NCBI GenBank assembly: GCA_037442205.1
Contig: JBBIQS010000026.1
Coordinates: 1 to 64,000 of the forward strand
Reading direction: 5' to 3'
DNA: 64,000 bases
Source: JBBIQS01 sp037442205
GTDB taxonomy: Bacteria > Myxococcota > Myxococcia > Myxococcales > UBA5297
A program made the translations under genes and the position numbers. The notes under the pieces are model-generated. The model saw nothing but the letters and a program-made list of their open reading frames with translations, ran no database searches and was not told the origin of the DNA. Shown here piece after piece: positions 52,364 through 60,916 of this stretch (position 1 is the stretch's first letter; every line of letters begins with the position of its first letter).

Positions 52364-53650
52364 ATGGCCAAGTTCAGCGTGGAAGAAGTCTCCCCGATCG
52401 AGAAGCGGATCAACGTCGAGGTCGATCCCCAGGTGGTCTTGGGCGAGGTCGATCGGGCGTACCAGTCGCTCTCGCACCGGGTGCGCATCCCCGGCTTCCG
52501 CCCCGGCAAGGTTCCCCGGCGCATCCTCGAGGCCCGCTACAAGGACCAGGTCGAGAGCGACGTGATCCAGCACCTGGTCGAGCACAGCTACCTGGAGGCG
52601 ATCCGCGCCAATCCGACCGTGCTGCCGGTGGCCCCGCCGCGCGTCAGCCAGCAGGGACTCAAGCTGGGCGAGGCCTTCCGCTACCAGGCCCAGGTCGAGG
52701 TCAAGCCGAAGGTCGAGCCGAAGGAGTACCAGGGCCTGGAGCTCAAGGAAGGCAAGCGCGAGGTGGCCGACGCCCAGGTCGACGAGGAGCTGGAGCGGCT
52801 GCGCCAGGCGATGAGCGAGCTGATCCCGGTCGAGGGGCGCACCGCCGCCCAGACCGGCGACTTCGCCGCCATCGACTACCAGGGCACCGTCGACGGCAAG
52901 GGCTTCCCCGGCGGCAAGGGCGAGGACGCCAACTTCGAGGTCACCGAGGGCGACTTCTCCTCCGGCCACGCCCCGCAGGTGGCGGGGATGAACGTCGGCG
53001 ACAGCAAGGAGTTCGACTACCCCTTCGCCAAGGACCACCGGCTGGCCGAGCTGGCCGGCAAGACCGCCCACTTCAAGGTCAAGCTCAAGTCCATCAAGTC
53101 GAAGAAGGTCCCGGCCCTCGACGACCAACTGGCCAAGGACGCCGGCGCCGGGGAGACCCTCGCCGAGCTGAAGACCAAGATCCGCTCCGAGCTCGAGGAG
53201 CGCAGCAAGGACAGCGCCGACCGCGAGGAGCGCGAGCAGCTGATGAAGCAGCTGATCGCCAAGAACCCGTTCGAGGTCCCGCAGGCGATGGTCGAGTCGG
53301 CCGCCGACTCGATGCTGGAGAGCTGGCTGGAGGGGCTGCAGCACCAGGGCATCGACCCGCGGCGGATGAAGCTCGACTTCCAGCGGATGCGCGAGGGGAT
53401 CAAGGGACCTGCCACCACCGAGGTCAAGGGGGCGCTCTTGCTCGAGGCCATCGCCGAGGCGGAGAAGATCGAGGTCGGCGAGCCGGACATCGACCAGGAG
53501 CTGGGGCAGATGGCGCAGCGGGTGGGCGTGCCCAAGGAGCGGCTGCGCCCGCAGCTGCACGGCGAGGCCGAGCGCAACCTGCGCCAGCGGCTCAAGGTCC
53601 AGAAGACGCTTGCCTTCCTCAAGTCGAAGGCCAAGATTCAAGCGTCCTAA
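52364..53650 (+). CDS. tig: Trigger factor (ribosome-associated chaperone/prolyl isomerase)
   Basis: The ATG at 52364 has GAGGAAG upstream; 428 residues, normal length. The N-terminal ribosome-binding domain includes the conserved tail loop FRPGKVPRRILEARY (the GFRxGKxP signature). The FKBP-type isomerase domain is about 155-245 (GDFAAIDYQGTVDGKGFPGG, GMNVGDSKEFDYPF). The helical C-terminal chaperone domain follows. It binds nascent chains at the ribosome exit. clpP follows 134 bp downstream, the usual order. Confidence 0.97.
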   Translation: MAKFSVEEVSPIEKRINVEVDPQVVLGEVDRAYQSLSHRVRIPGFRPGKVPRRILEARYKDQVESDVIQHLVEHSYLEAIRANPTVLPVAPPRVSQQGLKLGEAFRYQAQVEVKPKVEPKEYQGLELKEGKREVADAQVDEELERLRQAMSELIPVEGRTAAQTGDFAAIDYQGTVDGKGFPGGKGEDANFEVTEGDFSSGHAPQVAGMNVGDSKEFDYPFAKDHRLAELAGKTAHFKVKLKSIKSKKVPALDDQLAKDAGAGETLAELKTKIRSELEERSKDSADREEREQLMKQLIAKNPFEVPQAMVESAADSMLESWLEGLQHQGIDPRRMKLDFQRMREGIKGPATTEVKGALLLEAIAEAEKIEVGEPDIDQELGQMAQRVGVPKERLRPQLHGEAERNLRQRLKVQKTLAFLKSKAKIQAS

Positions 53651-53784
53651 AGGAGGCGCGCGAGCGCCCGCGAGCCGGTTCGACAGACCCGCCGGCCGCC
53701 TGACGAACCCGGGGCTGCTTGTGCCCCGGGCGGAATAGCCAGGGTCGCCGAGCCGTTTCACGTCGACGCTTCCGGAGGCCGCCA

Positions 53785-54378
53785 ATGAGCTACATCCCGA
53801 TGCCGTACGTGGTCGAGCAGACCCACCGCGGCGAGCGCAGCTACGACATCTACTCGCGGCTGCTCAAGGACCGCATCGTCTTCCTGGGCACCCCGATCGA
53901 CGACGACGTCGCCAACGTGATCATCGCCCAGCTGCTGTTCCTGGAGAGCGAGGACCCGGACAAGGACATCAACCTCTACATCAACAGCCCGGGCGGCTCG
54001 GTGAGCGCCGGGATGGCGATCTACGACACCATGCAGTACGTCAAGCCGCCGGTGTCGACGATCTGCATGGGCCAGGCGGCCTCGATGGGCGCGCTGCTGC
54101 TGTGCGCCGGGGCCAAGGGCAAGCGCTTCGCCCTGCCGCACGCCCGGGTGATGATCCACCAGGTGCTGGGCGGCGCCCAGGGCCAGGCCAGCGACGTGGA
54201 GATTCACGCCCGCGAGATCCTGCGGCTGAAGGCCAAGATGAACGAGATCATGTCCCGCCACACCGGCCAGCCGATCGAGCGCGTCGAGAAGGACACCGAC
54301 CGCGACTACTTCATGGGCGCCGGCGAGGCCAAGGAGTACGGCCTGATCGACGAGGTGGTGACCCAGAAGAAGAAGTAG
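53785..54378 (+). CDS. clpP: ATP-dependent Clp protease proteolytic subunit
   Basis: The ATG at 53785 follows GGAGG; 197 residues, normal length. The catalytic triad is S100 (GQAASMGA), H125 (MIHQVLGG) and D174 (DTDRDYFM). The YINSPGGSVSAG handle region is intact. It forms the 14-mer chamber that degrades proteins unfolded by ClpX or ClpA. In most relatives clpX follows; here the next gene is a methyltransferase. Confidence 0.97.
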   Translation: MSYIPMPYVVEQTHRGERSYDIYSRLLKDRIVFLGTPIDDDVANVIIAQLLFLESEDPDKDINLYINSPGGSVSAGMAIYDTMQYVKPPVSTICMGQAASMGALLLCAGAKGKRFALPHARVMIHQVLGGAQGQASDVEIHAREILRLKAKMNEIMSRHTGQPIERVEKDTDRDYFMGAGEAKEYGLIDEVVTQKKK

Positions 54379-54449
54379 CCGCGCCTGGAACAGCCGAAAT
54401 CTCGAGGGAGCGCGGGCCTGTAGACGGGGTCCGCGCTTCGTCGTTGCGG

Positions 54450-54484
54450 GCCCTGGGAGGCCCTGGTCTGGGCCCTCCCAGGGC
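54450..54484 (+). terminator. Hairpin after clpP
   Basis: A perfect 11-bp stem (GCCCTGGGAGG at 54450-54460 with 54474-54484) and a 13-nt loop lie 71 bp after the stop. No T-tract follows, as is usual for GC-rich genomes. Confidence 0.45.
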
Positions 54485-54580
54485 GGGCAGGCCGGCGGCA
54501 AGCGAGGCCGAGTCCCGATTCGACAATTCGCGCCTCGCGCCGCGGGCGAAGGTGCTAAGTAAGCCGGGCCGGAGGCTGCC

Positions 54581-55255
54581 GTGAAAGCACTGAAACCGTA
54601 TCTGGCCGGGCTCATCAGCACGCTGGTCTTCATGGCCATTCTGCTGGGGTGTGCCGGGCGCCTGGACTACTGGCCGGCCTGGATCTACGCGGCCCTGAGC
54701 CTGGCCTCGAACGTGCTGACGAGATGGGTGCTGCGTGGCTCGCCCGAGCTGGCGGCGGAGCGCGCCAGGCCCGGTCCCGGAGCAAAGGCCTGGGACAAGA
54801 AGCTCTTGGGGCTGGGCCTGTTGCTCACTTTGGCGATCCTGGTCGTCGCCGGGCTCGACGCTGGGCGCTACCAATGGAGCCCGCGCCTGGATTCGAGTGC
54901 GATGGTCGCCGGCCTGGTCCTGAGCCTCGCCGGGATGGGACTCGTCCTGTCCGCGATCAAGGAAAACCGGTTCTTCAGCGCGGTGGTGCGCATCCAGAGC
55001 GATCGAGGACACACCGTCTGCAACTCCGGGCCCTACCGCGTCGTTCGGCACCCGGGAAATGCGGGCATGATCATCGGCACCCTCGCCCAGCCGCTGCTCT
55101 TCATGTCCGCCTGGAGCGCCATCCCCGCTCTGCTCTCGGTGGTGATGCTGATCGTCAGGACCCGACTCGAGGACGCCATGCTCGAGCAGGAGCTGGACGG
55201 CTACCGCGCCTACCAGAGCGAGACCCGCTACCGGCTGGTGCCCGGGCTCTGGTAG
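54581..55255 (+). CDS. Isoprenylcysteine carboxyl methyltransferase (ICMT/PEMT) family membrane protein
   Basis: This 224-residue protein with a GTG start has about five hydrophobic helices. The family core is at the C-terminus: HTVCNSGPYRVVRHPGNAG (the RHPxY-like SAM site, with Asn in place of Tyr), RTRLEDAMLEQELDGY and ETRYRLVPGLW. Bacterial members methylate small lipophilic or unknown substrates using SAM. The substrate cannot be inferred. Confidence 0.88.
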   Translation: MKALKPYLAGLISTLVFMAILLGCAGRLDYWPAWIYAALSLASNVLTRWVLRGSPELAAERARPGPGAKAWDKKLLGLGLLLTLAILVVAGLDAGRYQWSPRLDSSAMVAGLVLSLAGMGLVLSAIKENRFFSAVVRIQSDRGHTVCNSGPYRVVRHPGNAGMIIGTLAQPLLFMSAWSAIPALLSVVMLIVRTRLEDAMLEQELDGYRAYQSETRYRLVPGLW

Positions 55256-55346
55256 CGGCTTGCCGCTCCACGCACTCGGCGAGCGGGCGCATTTCCTCAC
55301 TCCAGTGCGTCGCCTTCGGTATGCTCGCGGTATCGCGGAGGGCGGA

Positions 55347-55649
55347 ATGGCACGGACGATCGCGGCGGCACTCGCGTTGCTCTGGCTCGGCTGCAGCGCC
55401 GAGGGCACTCACCAACTCGCCCCGGCGGACGGTGGAGGGTTCTGCTGCCCCATCGAGACCCCGACCTGCAACTGCTTCGGCTACGGCGGCTGGATCGCCA
55501 CCGATTCCAGCAACTGCCCGAAGATCTGCGACCTGGGGCCCCAGGGCGCCAAGGAGTTGGTCGACGGGCACGGCTGCAAGTACCTGACGAGCCCGAGCTC
55601 CTGCCTCGCTCTTCCGAGCGATGGCGGCTCGCCGGACTCGGGAATCTAG
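55347..55649 (+). CDS. Small Cys-rich lipoprotein
   Basis: The ATG at 55347 has GGAGGG upstream; 100 residues. The lipobox is WLGC. The mature protein has about nine Cys (FCCPIETPTCNCFGYGG, NCPKICD, HGCKYL, SSCLAL) and ends in a DGGSPDSG tail. It probably folds as a small disulfide-rich domain on the surface. Function is unknown. Confidence 0.65.
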   Translation: MARTIAAALALLWLGCSAEGTHQLAPADGGGFCCPIETPTCNCFGYGGWIATDSSNCPKICDLGPQGAKELVDGHGCKYLTSPSSCLALPSDGGSPDSGI

Positions 55650-55798
55650 CGCTGAAACGGCGCTGTCTCTCCTAGCGCCCTCGAATTCAGCCTCTTCCGT
55701 TGCGCGGGTGGCTCCGAGGCGAGTGGCTCCCCGGCGATGGCGGTGCGTCCAACGTCCCTGAGGCGCCCGGGCCGCTGCGAGGCGTGAGGGGCTCTCGG

Positions 55799-56608
55799 TC
55801 AGCCTCGCCCTTTGCGCGAGATGCGAAGCCTCAGCGATGGAGCGTGGTGCGGTTCCACGATCTCCAGCAGCCCGATCCGCAGATCTGCCCACTCGAACGA
55901 GCTGCGAGCTGCATAGGGCGGATCCAACTCCTCGAGATGGAAGGTCTGCGAAGACCCCTCGGCGTCGACGAGTGTGAGACGCGCCGTGGCGCCGCTTCCC
56001 GCCGGATAGCCTTCCGGATTCTCTGGGGATTCAGCGATCTCCTCGATCTCAAGACTCTCGAACGTCAGTCTCGTGCCGCCGTCGAGAGACGCCGACGCGT
56101 CCAGCCTGAGCTCGAGCTCGCTCTCCTGCGCGCCGAAGCCCCGCGCTGCGGGCGCAGGATCCTCGATTGGCTTGGCGTCGAGGCGCGAGAACAGCCTCCC
56201 GAGCCCGGCGCGCAGCGCCGCGAGCTCAGGCGCTGCGACCGGCCCGCGCAGCCCCACCGTCACCGCCGCCGTCAGCGTCAGGCGCGCCAGCGAGAACGAG
56301 AACCGGCAGGCGTACTCCGTTCCCGCCCCCAGCTCGAGCCCCCGGCCGTAGTCGGTGAGCTCGAGCCGGTCGACCTCCCTCCATCGCAGCAGCTGTCCGT
56401 CAGGCGCGGACCACGTCTGCAGCGACGACTGGACCTGCGTCGCCGCGCTCCTCAGAAGCGACGCGTGGGCCGAGCGGAATCGCGCGTTCGCCTCGTTGAC
56501 GCGCCGCTGATGCTCTCCCGGGCTCGTGGTCGAGCGCGAGACGTGGACCGGCGAGCCCAGGAAGAGCTGGAACCATTCGTGCGTCTCGAGCGCGCTCCCG
56601 CCCAACAT
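55799..56608 (-). CDS. Hypothetical protein
   Basis: The start chosen is the ATG at 56608, preceded by GAGGAGG; the frame is open further upstream but without an RBS. The 269-residue product has no signal peptide or membrane helix. It begins HEWFQLFLGSPVHVSR, then a helical region (EHQRRVNEANARFRSAHASLLRSA), then a strand-rich part with LELTDYGRGLELG and LRLDASASLDGGTRLTFESLEIEEI. I recognise no family. Confidence 0.6.
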   Translation of the reverse strand: MLGGSALETHEWFQLFLGSPVHVSRSTTSPGEHQRRVNEANARFRSAHASLLRSAATQVQSSLQTWSAPDGQLLRWREVDRLELTDYGRGLELGAGTEYACRFSFSLARLTLTAAVTVGLRGPVAAPELAALRAGLGRLFSRLDAKPIEDPAPAARGFGAQESELELRLDASASLDGGTRLTFESLEIEEIAESPENPEGYPAGSGATARLTLVDAEGSSQTFHLEELDPPYAARSSFEWADLRIGLLEIVEPHHAPSLRLRISRKGRG

Positions 56609-56818
56609 GGCCTGCCTCCTCGGGAATTCGCCCGCCGCCGGGATGATCGGCGGAGGGCTCGCTGGCTGCCTGCGCGACAGGACTGGTTCACCAGCGCGGG
56701 CGGCGAGGCAAGGCGACGCCGGGTGCCGTGGGCGGCCCTCTTCCTTCGCCGCTGACCGGGGTGCTCGATCCGGCCGAGAGGTCGGGCAGGCCTCCACCCG
56801 CCCGGCGCGGGCCGCGAT

Positions 56819-57466
56819 CTAGGGCGTCCTGGTCGCCAGGTCGAGCCCGACCAGGGCCGCCCCGAGGCGCAGGGCCCGCTGATCCTGCACCTGGGCCAGA
56901 TCGAGCCGGGCGCCGCGGACGATGCGCATCTCGGCCGGCTGCAGCCGCAGCTCCTGCAATTCGCCCTCGGCGGAGCGGAACTGGAGGATTCCCCGGCCGC
57001 CGCCGAGATATTCCCGGACGTCCTCCAGGCTCAGCGCCCGGAACTGCTCGAGCAGCAGCGCTCCGGCGTGCACGCGGATGCCGCGCCGGGCGACGTTCGC
57101 GGCCGGTTCGGGAGTGACCGCCCCCTGAGCGACCAGCGCCGCGCGGAACTGCAGCGATGCCATCCGCTCCAGCGCGCCCACCACATCCCCGGGCGGGAGC
57201 AGCTGGTCCTCCACCAGCAGGTACTCGGGCGGGACTTTGCGCTTGGCCGCCTCGGCGCGCAGCGGCCCCACCAGATCGGAGTCGAGTCGCTTCTCGGCGG
57301 CGAGCACGGCGAGCAGCCCCTCCGCCGGGTGATTGGAGTCGGCGGAGACGATGTACCCGCTCTCCAGCGACAGGGTGCGGACGAACTCCGCTCCGCGGGA
57401 GACGATCCGCGCCGCGGGCGCGGCCGAGGCTCTGGCGATGGCCGAGACGAACTGGTTGTTGATCAT
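56819..57466 (-). CDS. Hypothetical protein with possible PATAN-like helical domain
   Basis: With the ATG at 57466 the product is 215 residues; a GTG at 57502 with AGGA upstream would add 12 residues but lies inside a palindrome. The N-terminal half alternates helix segments (EGLLAVLAAEKRLDSDLVGPLRAEAAKRKVPPEYLLVEDQLL) like PATAN/DUF4388-type modules of Myxococcota regulators; this is a weak resemblance. The C-terminal half is strand-rich (GILQFRSAEGELQELRLQPAEMRIVRG). It is divergent from the TetR gene. Confidence 0.55.
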   Translation of the reverse strand: MINNQFVSAIARASAAPAARIVSRGAEFVRTLSLESGYIVSADSNHPAEGLLAVLAAEKRLDSDLVGPLRAEAAKRKVPPEYLLVEDQLLPPGDVVGALERMASLQFRAALVAQGAVTPEPAANVARRGIRVHAGALLLEQFRALSLEDVREYLGGGRGILQFRSAEGELQELRLQPAEMRIVRGARLDLAQVQDQRALRLGAALVGLDLATRTP

Positions 57467-57496
57467 GCGAGATGCTCGGGCACGAGATGTCGAAAC

Positions 57497-57511
57497 TGGC
57501 ACTAAGTGTCA
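57497..57511. promoter_or_regulatory. Candidate TetR operator palindrome
   Basis: TGGCACTAAGTGTCA is an imperfect 15-bp palindrome (six of seven arm pairs match around a central A) in the gap between the divergent TetR gene and its neighbour. Position and size fit a TetR operator controlling either or both genes. Confidence 0.45.
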
Positions 57512-57538
57512 TCCTAGCACGCATGCTATGGTGCGGCG

Positions 57539-58297
57539 ATGCCCTCCGTGCGCTCGGCGGTTCGCAAGAAGATGGAGCGGCCTGGAGCCCAGGTCGCCAG
57601 CCTGCAGGCCCGCAAGCAGCGCCTGGCGCGCGTCGACATCGGCGCCCGCGCCATGGGCCTGTTCCTCGAGCGCGGCTTCGACAAGGTCACCGCGGACGAT
57701 CTGGCGCGGGAGGCGGGGATCTCGCGCAGGACTTTCTTCCGCTACTTCGCCACCAAGGAGGACGTGGTCACCTCGGCGGTGGAGGACTTCGGCCTGGCGC
57801 TGCTCGAGGAGTTCCGCCGCCGGCCGCGGCAGGAGCCCCCGCTGGCCTCGCTGCGGGTGGCGATCGGGACCGCGATCCAGCAGTTCGCCATCGACCCGGG
57901 TCAGAGCCAGGCGCTGCTGCGCCTCATCCGGAAGACGCCCGCCCTGAGGAGCCAGTTCCTCCTCAAGCAGGACGACTGGGCCGATCGGCTGGCCACCGCG
58001 GTCTCCGAGCGGCTGCCCGAGAGCGCCTGTTCCCTGGTGCTTGCCCGGCTCACCGCGCGGGTGGCGATGGCCACCGCCGACGCCGCGATCACCTCCTGGA
58101 CCGAGGGCTGCCCCGAGGAGCTCCCCGCGGTCATCGACCGGGCCTTCGAGGCGCTCGATGCCCTGGTCGAGACGGCGCTGGCCACGGGAAGGGGCCACTC
58201 CGGGCGCGGCCGGCGTCGGCGCGAACAGGCGAGCGGCGCGGTCGCCGGCCGGGGGCGCGGCAGCCGAAATCCCCAGCAAGCGCGGGCGAGTGGATAG
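57539..58297 (+). CDS. TetR family transcriptional regulator
   Basis: This 252-residue protein has an extended N-terminus of about 30 basic residues and a TetR helix-turn-helix (about 33-80: ARAMGLFLERGFDKVTADDLAREAGISRRTFFRYFATKEDVV). The C-terminal ligand domain is all-helical and not assignable. The last 40 residues are Arg/Gly-rich low complexity. It probably represses itself and perhaps the divergent gene through the palindrome at 57497-57511. Confidence 0.92.
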   Translation: MPSVRSAVRKKMERPGAQVASLQARKQRLARVDIGARAMGLFLERGFDKVTADDLAREAGISRRTFFRYFATKEDVVTSAVEDFGLALLEEFRRRPRQEPPLASLRVAIGTAIQQFAIDPGQSQALLRLIRKTPALRSQFLLKQDDWADRLATAVSERLPESACSLVLARLTARVAMATADAAITSWTEGCPEELPAVIDRAFEALDALVETALATGRGHSGRGRRRREQASGAVAGRGRGSRNPQQARASG

Positions 58298-58357
58298 CGA
58301 CCGGCGCCTCTCATTTGCTGGCGCCGCTCAATCCCTGGGCTAGGATGCCGCCACTCC

Positions 58358-58963
58358 ATGAAGAAAGTCCGGCGCCCCAACATCACCCGGCTGGTTCGCG
58401 CGGTCATCGCCGATGCCGCCGCCCGCCTCCCCGAGTTCGAGCACATCAAGGCCAGCCGGATCCTGGTGGTGGTCGGCGAGGCGCGCCGGGCGAGCTGGGC
58501 CACCATCCGCCCGCTGGGCTCCAACGCCGACCTGCGCCGCCCGGCGGTGCGGATCAAGGGCCGGCAGATGCTCTACGTCATCACCCTGCGGCCGCGCTTC
58601 TTGCGGGTGGCCACTCCCGAGAAGCGGGTGCAGACCATCCTCCACGAGCTGTTCCACATCTCCACCCGCTTCGACGGCACCCTCCACGGCGCCCGGCGCC
58701 ACAGCCAGCTGGGGTCCAAGTTCGACCGGCGGCTCGAGCCGCTGGTGAAGCGCTACTGGGCCGAGATGCCCGAAGAGCTGCGCCAGGGGTTGTCGGCCAA
58801 CGGCCTGGCGGTGGCCCGCCAGTGGCTGCTCAAGCCCGGACCGGCGGCCAAGAAGGGGACCCGGCTCGCCGGGCGGCGCATCTACACCGAGAAGCACCTC
58901 TTCCTCGGACCGGTGCAGATGATCACCCGCGCCGCGCGCGCCGGCCGGGCCGCTACTTCCTGA
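58358..58963 (+). CDS. Putative zinc metallopeptidase-like protein
   Basis: This 201-residue soluble protein has a HELFHI zinc motif (H96, E97, H100) after a hydrophobic helix (RVQTILHELFHI). Possible third ligands are H110 or H115 (DGTLHGARRH). The N-terminal half is strand-rich with RILVVVGEARRASWATIRPL. It resembles the small SprT/phage-type metallopeptidases in layout. There is no signal, so it would act in the cytoplasm. It overlaps the end of the convergent J-domain gene by 11 bp. Confidence 0.7.
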   Translation: MKKVRRPNITRLVRAVIADAAARLPEFEHIKASRILVVVGEARRASWATIRPLGSNADLRRPAVRIKGRQMLYVITLRPRFLRVATPEKRVQTILHELFHISTRFDGTLHGARRHSQLGSKFDRRLEPLVKRYWAEMPEELRQGLSANGLAVARQWLLKPGPAAKKGTRLAGRRIYTEKHLFLGPVQMITRAARAGRAATS

Positions 58964-59930
58964 GCGTCTTCTCCAGCATCTGGTAGGCGGCGTTCAGGTC
59001 GAGGGTCTTCTTCTCGGCCAGCTCGCGGAACTCCTTGCCCAGGTGCGCCACCTTGTCCGGGTGGTACTGCAGGATCAGCGCCCGGTAGGCCTTCTTCACC
59101 TCGTCGAAGCCGACGCCCGGGGCCACGCCCAGGATGGCGAAGGGATCGAGCGGCGGCGGTTCGGGCGGGGGCGGCGGAGCCGGAGGCGGGACCTCGACCT
59201 TGGGAATCTCCTGGGTCGGGGCGTAGGCGGCCTCGGGCGACATCGGCGGCGTGTCGCGGCGCGGCGGCCGGTTCTTGGCCGAGTTGGCGGAGGCCGCCGG
59301 GTTGATGATCGGGGTGTCGCACCGCTTGCCGCCGGCGGCGGGGTTGATGATCGGCGTCTCGCGGCGCTTGCCGGCTCCCGGCTTGGCGGCCGCCTGGTTG
59401 ATCACCGGGGTGTCGCGGCGCTTGCTGGCGCTCTGGCGGGAGGCGGCCGCGGCCTCCTCGGCAGTCGGCGGCTTGCGCGGGGGCGGCTTGACCTCGCCCT
59501 CGGGCTTGGGCCGGGCGAAGGGGACCACCCCGGGGATCACCTGAGAGATGGCGTAGGTGAGGGTTTCGGCGTCCTCGAACGGATCCCACAGCGCCTTGCG
59601 ATACCAGGCCAGCGGCTGGCCGCCCTGGACCAGGACGTAGCCGGCCTTGGCGGCCTGGGCGGTCTTGGCGTCGCCCGGGTAGAGGCTGTCGCAGAGCACG
59701 CCCATCGGATCGCGCCACATGCCCTCGGGCAGGCCCTCGTCGATCACCAGGACGATGTCGAGCTGGGCCCCGGCGCAGGCCAGGACCTCCTTGAACGGCG
59801 TCTTCTGGTCATAGGCGCCGTTGCGCGGCCCGCTGAGGTGGGTGACGAGCAGCAGCTTGGGCATGGACGCCACGGCCCTGGAGAGCGCGGCGGTGACGTC
59901 GGAGTCGGCGTGGAAGAAGCGAGCGATCAC
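58953..59930 (-). CDS. J-domain protein with RRDTP-type repeats
   Basis: The GTG at 59930 gives 325 residues; an ATG at 59864 would drop the first 22. The N-terminal 130 residues are an unassigned alpha/beta domain (LLLVTHLSGPRN, YVLVQGGQPLAWYRKALWDPF). A Pro/Ala-rich middle contains four copies of a basic motif followed by TP (RRDTPVINQAA, RRETPIINPAA, RCDTPIINPAA, RRDTPPMSPEA). After a Pro run, a C-terminal J domain (about 262-325) has HPD at 290-292. J domains recruit DnaK, so it may deliver a client to DnaK. The TP motifs resemble kinase target sites. Confidence 0.82.
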   Translation of the reverse strand: MIARFFHADSDVTAALSRAVASMPKLLLVTHLSGPRNGAYDQKTPFKEVLACAGAQLDIVLVIDEGLPEGMWRDPMGVLCDSLYPGDAKTAQAAKAGYVLVQGGQPLAWYRKALWDPFEDAETLTYAISQVIPGVVPFARPKPEGEVKPPPRKPPTAEEAAAASRQSASKRRDTPVINQAAAKPGAGKRRETPIINPAAGGKRCDTPIINPAASANSAKNRPPRRDTPPMSPEAAYAPTQEIPKVEVPPPAPPPPPEPPPLDPFAILGVAPGVGFDEVKKAYRALILQYHPDKVAHLGKEFRELAEKKTLDLNAAYQMLEKTLRK

Positions 59931-60050
59931 GGGTGCGTCGGGCGGGCCACGGCATCGGTGAAGCGGAAGGCCGTGGCGGGGGTGCGGGTCATTCTTTAGG
60001 ATCTGCGTGAGTGCTGCTCAAGCGGCGCATCCTGCCTGATCGAGAAGGAA

Positions 60051-60851
60051 ATGAAAACTTCTGAACCCTCCGCGCGCTCGCCGCTGCCCCAGCTTCTTCC
60101 CCAGGAGCACGGGGGCTATGCCCAGCTCGCCTTCCCGCTGCTCACCGCGCTGGTCATCGGCAGGCCGGGGCTCGGCTCGATCTTCCTGGCGCTCGCCTGC
60201 CTGGCTGCGTTTCTGGCGCACGAGCCGCTGCTGGTTGCCCTGGGGCGCCGAGGCGGTCGCAAACAGAAGCTGCTGGGCCGGCCGGCCTGGCTGGCCTTCG
60301 CCCTGGCTTCGACCGCGGCAGTGGGATTCGGGGCCGCCGGCGCCTGGCTTTCGCGAGAGTTCATCTGGGCGCTGGCGGTCCCGGCCGCGTTCGCCCTGGC
60401 GCTGGCGCCGATGATCGTCCTGGGGCGCGAGCGGACCACGCCGGGCGAGCTCCTGGCGGCCTGGACGCTGGCGGCGTTCGGATTCCCCGTCGCCCTGGCG
60501 GCTCAGGTCTCGCTCAGAGATGCGCTCGTCTGCCTGGCGGTGTGGGACGGGGCCTACCTGATCGCCACGCTGGCCGTGCGCTCGACGCTGGCGGTGGCCA
60601 AGGGCAAGCCGTCGGCGCCGCTGGCGCGCGGGGCCGGAGCCTCGGCGGCGGCGCTGGCCGCGGCCGGGATCGCGCTGGCGCTGGCCCACGAGGCGCCGTG
60701 GGCGGCGGTGATCGCCTTCTCTCCGCTGGCGGCGCTGGCTGTGGCCATCGCCTTCCGGCCCCCGGACACCCGCCACCTGCGGGCGGTGGGGTGGGGGCTG
60801 GTCGCCGCCAGCTCGGCCACCTTCTTGCTGCTGGTGGGCGGGCTGCGCTGA
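60051..60851 (+). CDS. YwiC-like family membrane protein
   Basis: The ATG follows GAAGGA; 266 residues. It opens with the PQEHGGYAQL motif of YwiC-like proteins (normally P.EHG.W), then about nine hydrophobic helices. Family members are inner-membrane proteins of unknown function. It is convergent with the HEAT lipoprotein gene. Confidence 0.75.
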   Translation: MKTSEPSARSPLPQLLPQEHGGYAQLAFPLLTALVIGRPGLGSIFLALACLAAFLAHEPLLVALGRRGGRKQKLLGRPAWLAFALASTAAVGFGAAGAWLSREFIWALAVPAAFALALAPMIVLGRERTTPGELLAAWTLAAFGFPVALAAQVSLRDALVCLAVWDGAYLIATLAVRSTLAVAKGKPSAPLARGAGASAAALAAAGIALALAHEAPWAAVIAFSPLAALAVAIAFRPPDTRHLRAVGWGLVAASSATFLLLVGGLR

Positions 60852-60860
60852 CCCAAAACA

Positions 60861-60891
60861 GCGGCGCGCGCCCGTTTCGAGCGCGCGCCGC
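60861..60891. terminator. Bidirectional terminator hairpin
   Basis: A perfect 11-bp stem (GCGGCGCGCGC at 60861-60871 with 60881-60891) over a 9-nt loop lies between convergent genes. On the minus strand it is followed by TGTTTTG, so it best terminates the HEAT lipoprotein transcript. Confidence 0.65.
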
Positions 60892-60916
60892 CTGGATTCC
60901 CAGTGCTCTCGGGCGG

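Noticed and set aside
52043..53785. Upstream extension of the spermidine-synthase-like gene over tRNA-Leu, tig and clpP start
   Set aside because: It would overlap a tRNA and run antisense to tig; the GTG at 52042 has a good RBS.
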